This document shows positions 1-7,513 of a stretch of 64,000 nt of DNA, one piece after another. Origin of the DNA: JALYXV01 sp963791545 (GTDB lineage Bacteria > Actinomycetota > Acidimicrobiia > Acidimicrobiales > Palsa-688); assembly GCA_963791545.1 (NCBI GenBank), contig CAWBSR010000018.1, forward strand, positions 1 through 64,000, given 5' to 3'. Numbering within the stretch: position 1 is the stretch's first letter; each line of letters begins with the position of its first letter. Made by a program: the position numbers and the translations under genes. Below the pieces are notes generated by a model, which searched no databases, had not been told where the DNA came from, and saw nothing but the letters and a program-made list of their open reading frames with translations.

Positions 1-75
1 TGCTTCGTCCTTGCCGGCCTACTGCTTATCGGGAGCCTTATTCTCTTCATCGTGCCCAGAAAGCGGGCTACGTGA
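1..75 (+). CDS. C-terminal end of a membrane protein (partial, 5' end outside window)
   Basis: Frame 1 reads open from the first base to a TGA at 73-75. It encodes about 24 residues: a strongly hydrophobic stretch (FVLAGLLLIGSLILFIV) followed by a short basic tail (PRKRAT). This is what the last transmembrane helix and cytoplasmic tail of an integral membrane protein look like. The family cannot be named from this fragment. Bases 76-217 hold nothing I can identify. Confidence 0.45.
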   Translation, partial: CFVLAGLLLIGSLILFIVPRKRAT

Positions 76-217
76 TGTCGACCCCGGCAATGCGTCGGAT
101 TCACCACTTCCCTTCACGGTGCAGATTTCGGGGGAAGACCGGGACAAGCGGCCGTGCCCCGGTACCCGAGCCGAGCTGGGATCCGGGGCGCCACCGTGAC
201 GGACGCCCGAATGGGCC

Positions 218-1159
218 TCACGGTCGAGCTTCCCGGTGGACGTCGGTAGCCACCTTGTCGGGCCGGAGCCCTTGGAAGCTCGGATGGCGGAGCCGCCCGT
301 CGCCCGTCCATTCCGTGAACGCGACCTCCCCGACCAACTCCGGCCGGGCCCAGTGGACTGCCTTCATGCGGATGGGATCGAGGAAGGGTGATTCGGGGAC
401 CTCGCGGATCGTCAACTCGTTGTGGAGCTGCCGGAGTAGTTGGTTGGTGAACCCGGTGCCCACCTTGCCCGCGAAGCGGAGCCGTCCCGCGTCGTAATAC
501 CCGACGAGGAGCGCACCGAGGCCGACCCGTGACCGCGTCGGTTGCGTCCAGCCGCCGATCACCAACTCCTGGCTGGCCGTGCATTTCAGTTTCTGCCAGT
601 CCTGCGACCGGCCACTTCGATACGGGGAGTCCACTCGCTTGGCGACCAAGCCCTCCCAACCGGAACCGCAGGCGAGGTCGAGCAGCTCGGCCGGTCGCCC
701 GGGAAACGGTTTCACAAGCGACAACGGCTGGGCGCCCTGCTCAAGGGTTCGGGTCAGAAGGTTCTGGCGCTCGGTCAACGGCAGCCCGGTGATGTCTCGG
801 CCATCGAGAAACAACAAGTCGAAGACGCAGTAGGTGACGTGGTCAGGGTGCGGCGAGCTCTGCAGGAGGGAAAAGCTGGTCTGGTCGCCATCGAAGGCGA
901 CCAGCTCACCGTCAACGACGAAGCTCTTCGACGGCAGGTCCGCCAGCGCCGCGATCACGGCCGGAAACCGGGCGTTGAAGGAGAGTTGGTTCCGGGAGAA
1001 GAGGTCGACCTGCTCGGCGTTTCGGACGGCGAGGCCCCGCAGGCCGTCAAGTTTGCGTTCGTACTGCCAATCGCCGGCGGTGGCCGTCTCAAGGTGGCCG
1101 GCGGCTTTCACCAGGCTGGCGAGCATCGGTGGCACGAACGCCGCGGGGCGGGCGGTCAC
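218..1159 (-). CDS. ATP-dependent DNA ligase (LigC / LigD-ligase-domain type)
   Basis: 313-residue ATP-dependent ligase that would seal nicks through a ligase-AMP intermediate. The nucleotidyltransferase motif I is visible as ERKLDGLRG with the adenylated lysine at about residue 36. It is followed by VVDGELVAFDG (motif III region), EGLVAKR (motif IV), and an OB-fold part containing QKLKC and a C-terminal GEVAFTEWTGDGRLRHPSF. The length matches stand-alone LigC or the ligase domain of LigD. No polymerase or phosphoesterase domain and no Ku gene lies beside it here. The start is a GTG at 1159, just before the conserved P-P-M-L segment typical of the family N-terminus. The next gene on this strand is separated by about 180 bp with nothing recognisable. 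Confidence 0.9.
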   Translation of the reverse strand: MTARPAAFVPPMLASLVKAAGHLETATAGDWQYERKLDGLRGLAVRNAEQVDLFSRNQLSFNARFPAVIAALADLPSKSFVVDGELVAFDGDQTSFSLLQSSPHPDHVTYCVFDLLFLDGRDITGLPLTERQNLLTRTLEQGAQPLSLVKPFPGRPAELLDLACGSGWEGLVAKRVDSPYRSGRSQDWQKLKCTASQELVIGGWTQPTRSRVGLGALLVGYYDAGRLRFAGKVGTGFTNQLLRQLHNELTIREVPESPFLDPIRMKAVHWARPELVGEVAFTEWTGDGRLRHPSFQGLRPDKVATDVHREARP

Positions 1160-1338
1160 AGCACTTACGCTAGCGAGCCGGCACCGGGGAGTTCGACGAT
1201 CAGCGGCGCCCCGATCGCCGAGCAGGGGCTAAGTCGACCCAGACCGAATGGCTCCATATGACCTCGCAACGACGCGGCTACGGTCGCGATCAGCCGGGCG
1301 ACGACAAGACACCGACACGGGATCGGTGAGCAGACGCC

Positions 1339-2451
1339 TCAGACGGTGGCTACCGATACCGCTAAGTTCTCCCCTGACAGCGCCGCCACACGCTGGACCT
1401 CGTCGTCGAGGGCTCGTCGTGAAATGTCCCCTTCCTCAGCGAAGAGGGCGATGTCGATTTGCTGGTCGGTGACCTGCCACGTGCCCACAACCCTCCCGCG
1501 GGCGACAACCACGGGCGATATCCAACCCCCCGCCTTGCTGACCGCGGCCCGGCGGCCCGCGGTGATGATCCGGACGTCGCTCGTGCCCGGGGCCAGGACG
1601 AATTGGTCGAATGCCGGGAGAAGTCGCACCGTGTCGTCGGACCGGGCGGCACGGAGATCGTCCAGGTCTTCGCGGCGGGCATACAGTGGCTGTCCTTCGA
1701 CCTCCACGACGGTCAGGCGGCTTCCGAGACGCGCGAACCAGTCCCCTAACTGGGCTTTTTTGGAGGCGCCCCGAGACAGCCACTGGTCGAACGTCGCAGC
1801 ACTGGCAGGTCCGTGGGCGCCCAGGTAGGACTCGATCACGACAGGCGCCGCGTCGTCGGGAGCGGGGAGGCCCGACCAGTTGGAAACCCAGCTATCGGGC
1901 CGAGTGAAGGTGACCCGGCCGCCCGAGCTGGGCCCCTGGCACAGCACCCCTTGCCAGGCCAACGGTTTGAGCACCGCCCCCCAGCCCGAGGCCAGGTGAT
2001 CACCGAGGGCCTGGTCTCCGGTGCGGTCAACGACACCGGCGACGAGCTCGGCCCGGGTGAGCAGCCTGCCTTCCAGTAGTTCGCCGACCACCGCCGTCAG
2101 GCGGTTGACGTCTTGGAGGTTGACGAAGGCACGCTGCCACGTCCCCTTGTGCCAAGTCTTTGCGGCCGCGAGAAGGGAAAGGTAGGCACCTGCTTCCTCA
2201 GCCGCCAGCAGATGCAGGGTGCCGCGCATCGCCCATGTCCGCAGCAGGGAGCGCTCGGCCAGCAATCGGTCAACCTCGCCGGGCTGTGGACTCGCCTGCC
2301 GCAGGCCGATGGCGGCCACCGCGGCGGATGGCAGCTGGGCCTGGATTCCGGCGAGGCGACGGACGACGACCGCGGCGTCGCCTGCCGTCGCCTCACTCAA
2401 CCATTGGCGTTTCATACGCCAAGCCAGGACCTGCTCCCAAGTTACCTCCAC
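1339..2451 (-). CDS. Winged-helix DNA-binding protein of the AlkZ/YcaQ-like family
   Basis: About 370 residues. The N-terminus (VTWEQVLAWRMKRQWL, then RLAGIQAQLPSAA) and the later MRGTLHLLAAEE segment are typical of the winged-helix family that includes the AlkZ/YcaQ interstrand-crosslink DNA glycosylases. Assignment is to the family; glycosylase activity is not shown. I chose the GTG at 2451 because the conserved domain starts there. The same frame stays open upstream to a GTG at 2553, but those 34 residues look unrelated to the domain and contain a sequence (ELEVAAEVF) that recurs in a separate small gene near 6.4 kb. The gene stands alone, without overlap to neighbours. Confidence 0.75.
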   Translation of the reverse strand: MEVTWEQVLAWRMKRQWLSEATAGDAAVVVRRLAGIQAQLPSAAVAAIGLRQASPQPGEVDRLLAERSLLRTWAMRGTLHLLAAEEAGAYLSLLAAAKTWHKGTWQRAFVNLQDVNRLTAVVGELLEGRLLTRAELVAGVVDRTGDQALGDHLASGWGAVLKPLAWQGVLCQGPSSGGRVTFTRPDSWVSNWSGLPAPDDAAPVVIESYLGAHGPASAATFDQWLSRGASKKAQLGDWFARLGSRLTVVEVEGQPLYARREDLDDLRAARSDDTVRLLPAFDQFVLAPGTSDVRIITAGRRAAVSKAGGWISPVVVARGRVVGTWQVTDQQIDIALFAEEGDISRRALDDEVQRVAALSGENLAVSVATV

Positions 2452-2880
2452 CGCACCATCCTGGCTGACAACCAAGCCGATAGTGCTGACGCCGGAAGCC
2501 ACGCCCGCCGTTGGATCTTCGCCCTGCCTGACGTCAAACACTTCGGCCGCCACCTCGAGCTCCTGGTCAGCAAGGGTGTTTCCGATGTGCCTGCTTGATC
2601 CACGAAGGGGTTGCGGATGATCCGTGGCTTCGAGAGGTCCTGACGGGTTCGCTCACGAAGCGCCTGCCGGCTGGCGTGAATCGGTCTGGCTTTTGATCGA
2701 ACGGCGTCTCGTTGGGGTTTCGCAGCCGTGTGGCTCGAAAGAGGAGGTGCCTCTCAACGTTCGATGGTGGCGAAGTCGATGCCCTCGAGGTCCATGATTT
2801 GCGCCCAGGGCTTTCCCTGGTTGGCTTGGGTTACTCGGATGGCGGCGCCGTGATGGGCGGCTGACAGGCGACGAACCATC
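2452..2880. other. Gene-poor stretch with a degenerate peptide-coding remnant
   Basis: No convincing gene. On the minus strand, 2640 to 2530 reads open without a usable start codon and encodes SSRHIGNTLADQELEVAAEV, which resembles the 64-residue peptide encoded at 6302-6496 (DQELEVAAEV is identical). This looks like a decayed copy. A 41-codon minus-strand frame (2878-2754) directly after the carboxypeptidase stop has no ribosome-binding site and no recognisable family. I see no clear terminator or promoter. Confidence 0.4.
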
Positions 2881-4054
2881 TCAGAGTACCCTGAGCAGGG
2901 AAGGCACGGCGCGGTCAAGTGCCTCGATGGCGGGCAGCAGCGACTCGGTCCCCGTGAGCACGAATGCGAAACAGGCGCGCCGGTTTGAATCCGTCGTCGC
3001 ATATCCGGCCAGGTTGACGGTTCCGTTGCACTCCCGGGTCCCGGTCTTGGCGCGGACTCGTCCGGCAGCTGGGGTCCCGCGAAAGCGACCGGCAAGTGTG
3101 CCCGATCGACCGGCCACGGGCAACGACCGGCGGATTTGTGCACCGAGGCGGGACCGGTCCAGGGATTCCAGCCATGCCACCTGGCGGTGGAGAGTATCGG
3201 TGTTCAACGGGGAAAGTCCTGACCCGTCGAAGGATGCCGAACCGGCGTCGGGCACGCCGAGCGAGGCCGACACCTTTTTGATGGCCTCCAAGCCGCCGCT
3301 CGTGGTCGGGGCGCCGGAACAAGCTCCGAGCTCTTTCAGGAGAAGCTCGGCAGCGAACGAATCGGAAAGATCCAACACATGTGCCACGATGTCCACGATC
3401 GAAGCCGACTCCTGCGCGACGATTACAGTCCCCGCTTTTGGAACGTGCGCCAACCGCGTCGGACCGTCGACCTCTATTCCCGCCGCCTTCAAGGCCGCCC
3501 TTAATCGGCCTGCATTGGCGGCCACGGGATTTTCGAGGTAGGACGGGTCGTCACGCCACTTGTTGCTGTCGAGGGCAAATGCCGATAAGGGACCGGCAAA
3601 TACGGGCATATAGTAGGTCCGCCAACCCGCCACGCTGCGGAGACGGTCGTAGCGACTGTCGTCGACGACGAGCGAGCCTGCCACCCGGCGGACCCCGGTG
3701 GAGTAGACGGCGCCACACAAACGTTTCGAGACCCGCTTGCGACAGGGTCGGGTCTCCGGATGCGACGAACGCCAGGTCGCCGGGCAACACCCCCCCGACT
3801 TCGATGCGACCGCGCGTGCGGATCTCAGTGTGGAAGTGGTGCTGGTCTCCAAGTTCGATGAGAGCCGCGCCTGCCGTATACACCTTCTGGACGGAGTTCG
3901 GCTCGATTGGCTCCGATCCATTCACGTCGATGGCGACGCCGCGGCCTTCGACCGCGACCACGGCTCCCATTGCGCGGGCCGACGAATCGCGCACGGCCTC
4001 CAGGACAATGCTTTTCGCCTCCTCGGCCGCCGCCGGCGAATCGACAGCGCTCAC
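2881..4054 (-). pseudogene. D-alanyl-D-alanine carboxypeptidase/endopeptidase (PBP4, peptidase S13 type), frameshifted
   Basis: Two overlapping frames together make one PBP4-like protein of about 390 residues. The upstream frame (from GTG 4054) carries the acyl-serine SxxK motif as SVQK and then PGDLAFVASGDPTLSQAGLE. The downstream frame continues AVYSTGVRRVAGSLVVDD and carries the KTGT motif near its end. The frame must change by one base around 3713-3719, in a TGTGTG run, so the gene as written is broken. In addition, the SxN motif reads SDS instead of SDN, and I see no signal peptide. The start codon overlaps the stop of the upstream ydcF-like gene (GTGA), implying translational coupling and a shared envelope role. 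The lesion may be a real mutation or an assembly error. Confidence 0.75.
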
Positions 4055-4713
4055 GTTCGATCCTGGGCGCCGATATCAACCGTCGGCCGGGTATACCCCT
4101 CAGGTAGGCGTCGGACCCATTGGTTGAGCCGGCGGAAACCGAGCGCCCACCCAAGGGTGACGGCAACAGTCTCCCGCCACAGGAATTTGGCCTCCCGAAC
4201 GCCCGTGATCGGGCTTGAGCGAGTCGGCGAGGCGAACGCCTCGAAGCCGAGACCGCGAGCAATGACCGTCGTTCGATAGGAATGGAACGGGTCCGATACC
4301 AGCAGCAGCGTCCGGGCGGTGCGGAGTTGGGGGAGGCCAGCAATTGCCGTCAAGGATTCCCACGTGGAGCGGCCCACTTCTTCGCGCAGCATCCCGTTCT
4401 GAGGAACGCCTTTCGACAAGAGATAGCGTGCGGACACGCTCGCCTCGCTCAGCGCCTCCCCGGGCCCGCGCCCACCGGTCACCACGACAACAGGTGCCAT
4501 TCCCCGATGATAAAGCTCGGCGGCGTGGTCGAGGCGGGCCGCGAGCACTGGCAGGGGACGGCCCCCGTGCTGCTGCGCCCCCAGCACCACGATGGCATCC
4601 GCTACCTGGGACGTGTCGCGACGCGAACCCTGCCAGACCCGGAAAACTGCAGTCGCCCAGAGCGAGAGGGCCCCGATGGCGACGACCGCGGCTACTCGTT
4701 CAAGCCGCTGCAT
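4051..4713 (-). CDS. YdcF/ElyC-family (DUF218) membrane-anchored protein
   Basis: 220 residues. An N-terminal hydrophobic helix (about residues 8-25, VAAVVAIGALSLWATAVF) anchors a DUF218 domain. The family hallmarks are visible: ADAIVVLGAQ, a VVVTGG loop, and STWESLTAI, which corresponds to the conserved N/S-T-x-E-N element. Characterised relatives act in envelope or peptidoglycan-precursor metabolism; the substrate here is unknown. Its stop overlaps the GTG start of the D-Ala-D-Ala carboxypeptidase gene, so the two form an operon, which fits a cell-wall role. The 134 bp between this gene and the divergent L,D-transpeptidase gene would hold both promoters. Confidence 0.85.
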   Translation of the reverse strand: MQRLERVAAVVAIGALSLWATAVFRVWQGSRRDTSQVADAIVVLGAQQHGGRPLPVLAARLDHAAELYHRGMAPVVVVTGGRGPGEALSEASVSARYLLSKGVPQNGMLREEVGRSTWESLTAIAGLPQLRTARTLLLVSDPFHSYRTTVIARGLGFEAFASPTRSSPITGVREAKFLWRETVAVTLGWALGFRRLNQWVRRLPEGYTRPTVDIGAQDRT

Positions 4714-4847
4714 TTTGCGGCGACGCTCCCATTTCGCGTGGTCCGTGGCGGCGGGGACGCCGACCGATCCGGGTCCAAAAGGAACCTCCTCATGTCGGGT
4801 GCTTGAATGAGACCTCGCCCGTGCCCGTGAGAGGACTCCGCGAAAGC

Positions 4848-5516
4848 ATGATGCCCGATGGGGACCACTCCGGTTTGACTCTGGCGTACGCGGCGCCGGA
4901 CTGGCCCCTGCCTGCGACCGACGTTGCCGTGATTGCTCGGGCGTTGTCGGAAAGGGTCGGGCTCTACGGGCGCCCCGAGGCGCCCTTTCCCTGGCGGGCC
5001 GTGGGACCGGACCCGGCCGGCGTCCCGCCGGTGTTCCTCGTCGTGGAACAGGTCCCGAGGTGGCTTCGGGCCCGGATCCCGCTGCGGCCCAACGGGGCGA
5101 CTGCCTGGATCCGCAGGTCGGAATTCTCTCTGACCGAGACGCGTTACCGGATCGTCGTCACCCTCCGGGAACGGCGTCTCATCCTTCATCGCGGCGAGCG
5201 GGTCGCCTTCGAGGTCCCAGTCGCCGTGGGCCGGGCAAGGACGCCGACGCCGACCGGGGAGTTCTACATCGTGTGCTCGCTACGCCTCAGGGAGGCGCAC
5301 CCTCTCTATGGGCTCCGCCAGCTGGTGGTTTCGGGGTTCTCTGAGGTGTTGCCCGCATTCAACGGTGGTGACGGCCAGATCGCGATCCATGGCACCAGCC
5401 GTCCCGACCTGCTCGGAGGAGACGTCACCGCCGGTTGCATCCGGGTCCACGACGACGATGCCTCCAAACTGGCCCGCTTGGTCCCCCGCGGCACTCCCGT
5501 CAGTATCCGGCCCTGA
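4848..5516 (+). CDS. L,D-transpeptidase (YkuD catalytic domain)
   Basis: About 222 residues. The C-terminal YkuD domain carries the catalytic signature as HGTSRPDLLGG...TAGCIRV, with His near residue 181 and the nucleophilic Cys near 197. Upstream, VPVAVGRARTPTPTGEFYI is the usual P-T-P-x-G-x-F segment. Such enzymes form 3-3 cross-links in peptidoglycan or attach proteins to it. I place the start at ATG 4848 (a second ATG follows at 4851), with GAGAGGA about 12 bases upstream; a GTG at 4821 is also possible. I see no signal peptide, which is unusual for a wall enzyme. It is divergent from the ydcF/carboxypeptidase pair, so this is a small cell-wall locus. Confidence 0.85.
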   Translation: MMPDGDHSGLTLAYAAPDWPLPATDVAVIARALSERVGLYGRPEAPFPWRAVGPDPAGVPPVFLVVEQVPRWLRARIPLRPNGATAWIRRSEFSLTETRYRIVVTLRERRLILHRGERVAFEVPVAVGRARTPTPTGEFYIVCSLRLREAHPLYGLRQLVVSGFSEVLPAFNGGDGQIAIHGTSRPDLLGGDVTAGCIRVHDDDASKLARLVPRGTPVSIRP

Positions 5517-5519
5517 TAT

Positions 5520-5999
5520 CGGGTCAAGGGCCAACTGGTACAGCCGGGCCGCGTTCTCCGCCACCACCCGGCGCCGGACGCCGTCGGGCTGGCCGGCGAG
5601 GCTGGCGTCGAGCCTCGGCCAGATTTCATCAGGTGGGATCGACGTCGGATGCGCGAAGTCGGTTTCGAACATCCAGATTGGGGTACAGCACCTCCGCCGC
5701 CACGCCGGCTCGGTCCATCATGGCGAGGCGGGCCACCGCGTCGACTTCGGCTCTGGACATCGAGCCGCGGTCGGCCGATGCCGCCGCCTCGGCGAGGCAA
5801 CACCCGGGCGCCGGCGGGCCCCGGGCGTCACCGACCACCACGACCACCCAGTCAGACCACCGGGATCGCGACGAACCCGTGGGACCATTTCCGCCCAGCG
5901 AGCTGCGACCCGGCTGGTCCACAAGTCCGCCGGTTCGACGACGTGACAGTCAGCATCGACCAAGCGCAGGCCCGAGCGACTAAAGGCGCCGCCCTTCAC
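5520..5999 (-). pseudogene. Amidohydrolase remnant with its central part deleted
   Basis: Three minus-strand frames in a row match the two ends of a metal-dependent amidohydrolase (amidohydrolase-2 type, normally about 350-400 residues). The N-terminus reads LVDADCHVVEPADLW, then a frame change gives VVVVVGDARGP and MMDRAGVAAEVLYPNLD. At about 5672 a second frame change joins this directly to the normal C-terminal part MFETDFAHPTSIPPDEIW and VVAENAARLYQL. The whole middle of the barrel is missing, so the product cannot be active. The frame then runs on into the opposite strand of the L,D-transpeptidase gene without its own clear stop. A candidate GTG start is at 5999, only 36 bp after the stop of a 42-residue peptide gene. 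Confidence 0.8.
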
Positions 6000-6035
6000 G
6001 GCCCGATAGGCGCCGAGTCTCTCGTCGCTGAGCGA

Positions 6036-6164
6036 TCAGCCCGTGAACGGCAACGCCCTGCGGGCGCCCTTGACCTCGCTCTCCTCACCCTCCACAGGGA
6101 GATCCTCCGCTTCGGGGTCGCCCTCCGCACCGACGGCTTCCTTCTCTTCGTCAGCCATAGTCAT
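6036..6164 (-). CDS. Small acidic peptide, 42 residues, unknown
   Basis: An ATG at 6164 (or the one at 6158, after MT) opens a 42-codon frame ending in TGA. The product begins MTMADEEKEAVG, is very acidic through its first 30 residues, contains EDLPVEGEESEVKG, and ends in the different, basic/hydrophobic tail ARRALPFTG. No family is recognised. The acidic leader followed by a distinct short tail is the general layout of a ribosomally made modified-peptide precursor, but no modifying enzyme is next to it, so this is only a suggestion. A G-rich stretch (GGGGGGG) lies just before the start and could serve as a weak ribosome site. It sits between a 64-residue peptide gene and the amidohydrolase remnant on the same strand. 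Confidence 0.4.
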   Translation of the reverse strand: MTMADEEKEAVGAEGDPEAEDLPVEGEESEVKGARRALPFTG

Positions 6165-6301
6165 ACCCCCCCAAGAAACGGCGCTCTCTGGATTCTCCAG
6201 GTATCGCAACGATATGGACGCACTGCGACCACGTCAACCAAGTCGATCAGACCGAATGGTTCCGAGGCTCCGCCAACGGCCTTCGCTAACGCCCAGAAGC
6301 G

Positions 6302-6496
6302 CTACTCCCAGTTGACCTGGAAACCCAACAGCGACTGGAACCTCTTGAGCAGCTCCTCGTCGCTCAACTCCGACGGGGGGGCATGGATCTCGATTGGGGG
6401 GGGACCGTACACTTCGGCCGCCACTTCGAGCTCCTGGTCCAGTGTCCAACCGGCCCGCGAGCCCTGGAGATTCTGCGGATCTTCGTCGTCACTCAT
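6302..6496 (-). CDS. Small acidic protein, 64 residues, unknown, with a sequence element also found near 2.55 kb
   Basis: ATG at 6496, TGA at 6302. The product starts MSDDEDPQNLQ, then has TLDQELEVAAEVYGPPPIEI, a proline-rich turn, and an amphipathic end SDEELLKRFQSLLGFQVNWE. The DQELEVAAEV element recurs in a start-less frame at about 2530-2570, with the DNA nearly identical over some 30 bases. That makes a real, duplicated coding sequence more likely than a chance frame. I do not recognise the family and see no strong ribosome-binding site. It precedes the 42-residue peptide gene by 137 bp on the same strand. Confidence 0.5.
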   Translation of the reverse strand: MSDDEDPQNLQGSRAGWTLDQELEVAAEVYGPPPIEIHAPPSELSDEELLKRFQSLLGFQVNWE

Positions 6497-6546
6497 AGTT
6501 CAATGACCAGTCTGCCAGTTCTGAGCCGGACCGCGGATGGCTGCGC

Positions 6547-7149
6547 TCAGGGACGGTCCGCAGCGATCACGGCCAGATCGTTTTGGCTCCATGTCACGAT
6601 CGGACGCAGCCCTGCGTCCTGCAGCCATTGGAGTTGTTCGTCCACCCGGCTGGGCTGGTCATAAGTCCCATCGACCGGGGTCACGACATCGCCAGGGTCT
6701 TCGGGGATGACGACATCGGCCATCACGAAACGCCCCCCGGGGCGCAGCCCCTCCGCGACCCGGAGGAATAGGGCGGCTTTTCCGGCGCCGTCAAGATGAT
6801 GGATGGCCAAGGCGGACACGATGAGGTCATAGGAGCCGGCGGGAAGCGGTCCCTCGAGCTGTCCGATCCGTAGGTCGGCATCGGGGAAGCGCTCCCGGGC
6901 TCGTCCGATCATGCCTTCGCTCTCGTCGATCCCGACCACCCCGGCGTTCGGGTGCTCCGCCAGCACCCGCGCCAGCGTTTCGCCGGTGCCGATACCAAGA
7001 TCGAGGATCTGGCGGGTGACGATGCCCTGGGTCGCCCGAGCGGTTTCGCGTTGCAGGTCGACATAGGCGGGCACCTCCGCCATGACCATCTCGAGGTATG
7101 TGTCGGGATCGAAGTGGTCCTGCTGAGGATCGTCCCGGCTCCGCGCCAT
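6547..7149 (-). CDS. Class I SAM-dependent methyltransferase
   Basis: About 200 residues with a Rossmann-like methyltransferase fold. Motif I is ILDLGIGTGETLA, the acidic end of strand 2 is VVGIDESEGMI, and motif IV/post-IV reads YDLIVSALAIHHLDGAGK, followed by LRPGGRFVMADVV. This layout matches small-molecule methyltransferases of the methyltransf_25/UbiE-like group; the substrate is not predictable. The start is ATG 7149 (MARSRDDPQQD). The frame stays open upstream, but that part overlaps the tRNA on the opposite strand and is not conserved. It is divergent from the tRNA-Sec gene and is one of the few intact genes in the 5.5-8.7 kb decay region. Confidence 0.85.
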   Translation of the reverse strand: MARSRDDPQQDHFDPDTYLEMVMAEVPAYVDLQRETARATQGIVTRQILDLGIGTGETLARVLAEHPNAGVVGIDESEGMIGRARERFPDADLRIGQLEGPLPAGSYDLIVSALAIHHLDGAGKAALFLRVAEGLRPGGRFVMADVVIPEDPGDVVTPVDGTYDQPSRVDEQLQWLQDAGLRPIVTWSQNDLAVIAADRP

Positions 7150-7247
7150 CGCCAACCGATTGTAACGGGGCCACCGGTGACCGGCGTTACCGCTGGTTCC
7201 TACCAAGCGTCGTGGGTCCTGGTGAGCGGGAAGTAACCTGCCGTGGC

Positions 7248-7343
7248 GGAGGTGTCCGGGTACCTGGTGGGCTCCGCCGCCTTCAAAGCGGTTGGGACAG
7301 GCGATCCCTGTCCGGCGGGTTCGATTCCCGTCCACCTCCGCCA
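7248..7343 (+). tRNA. selC: tRNA-Sec (anticodon TCA)
   Basis: A 96-nt tRNA with encoded CCA. The acceptor pairs GGAGGTG with CACCTCC, followed by discriminator G and CCA. The T arm is GCGGG-TTCGATT-CCCGT. The anticodon stem CCGC/GCGG holds loop CTTCAAA, giving anticodon TCA at 7283-7285. The extra arm is very long (GGACAG/CTGTCC around GCGATCC). UCA anticodon, a large extra arm and the CTTCAAA loop are all typical of bacterial selenocysteine tRNA. The eighth acceptor position is a T-C mismatch, so that stem has 7 clear pairs. No selA, selB or selD is visible in this window, so the rest of the Sec machinery must be elsewhere if it is functional. Confidence 0.93.
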
Positions 7344-7513
7344 CAGAGATCCGAAGCCAGCAGGGGCGCAGGACTATGGGTGCCGTGACCCACTACCAGC
7401 CGATCCTCAACCCGGTGAGCCATTGGGCGGTGCTGCCCATCTCGACGTCAAGGCCGGCGAGGCCCGCAGGCCGCCACCGAAACGGTCACCACCGCGCCGG
7501 CCCTTTCCCCCCC

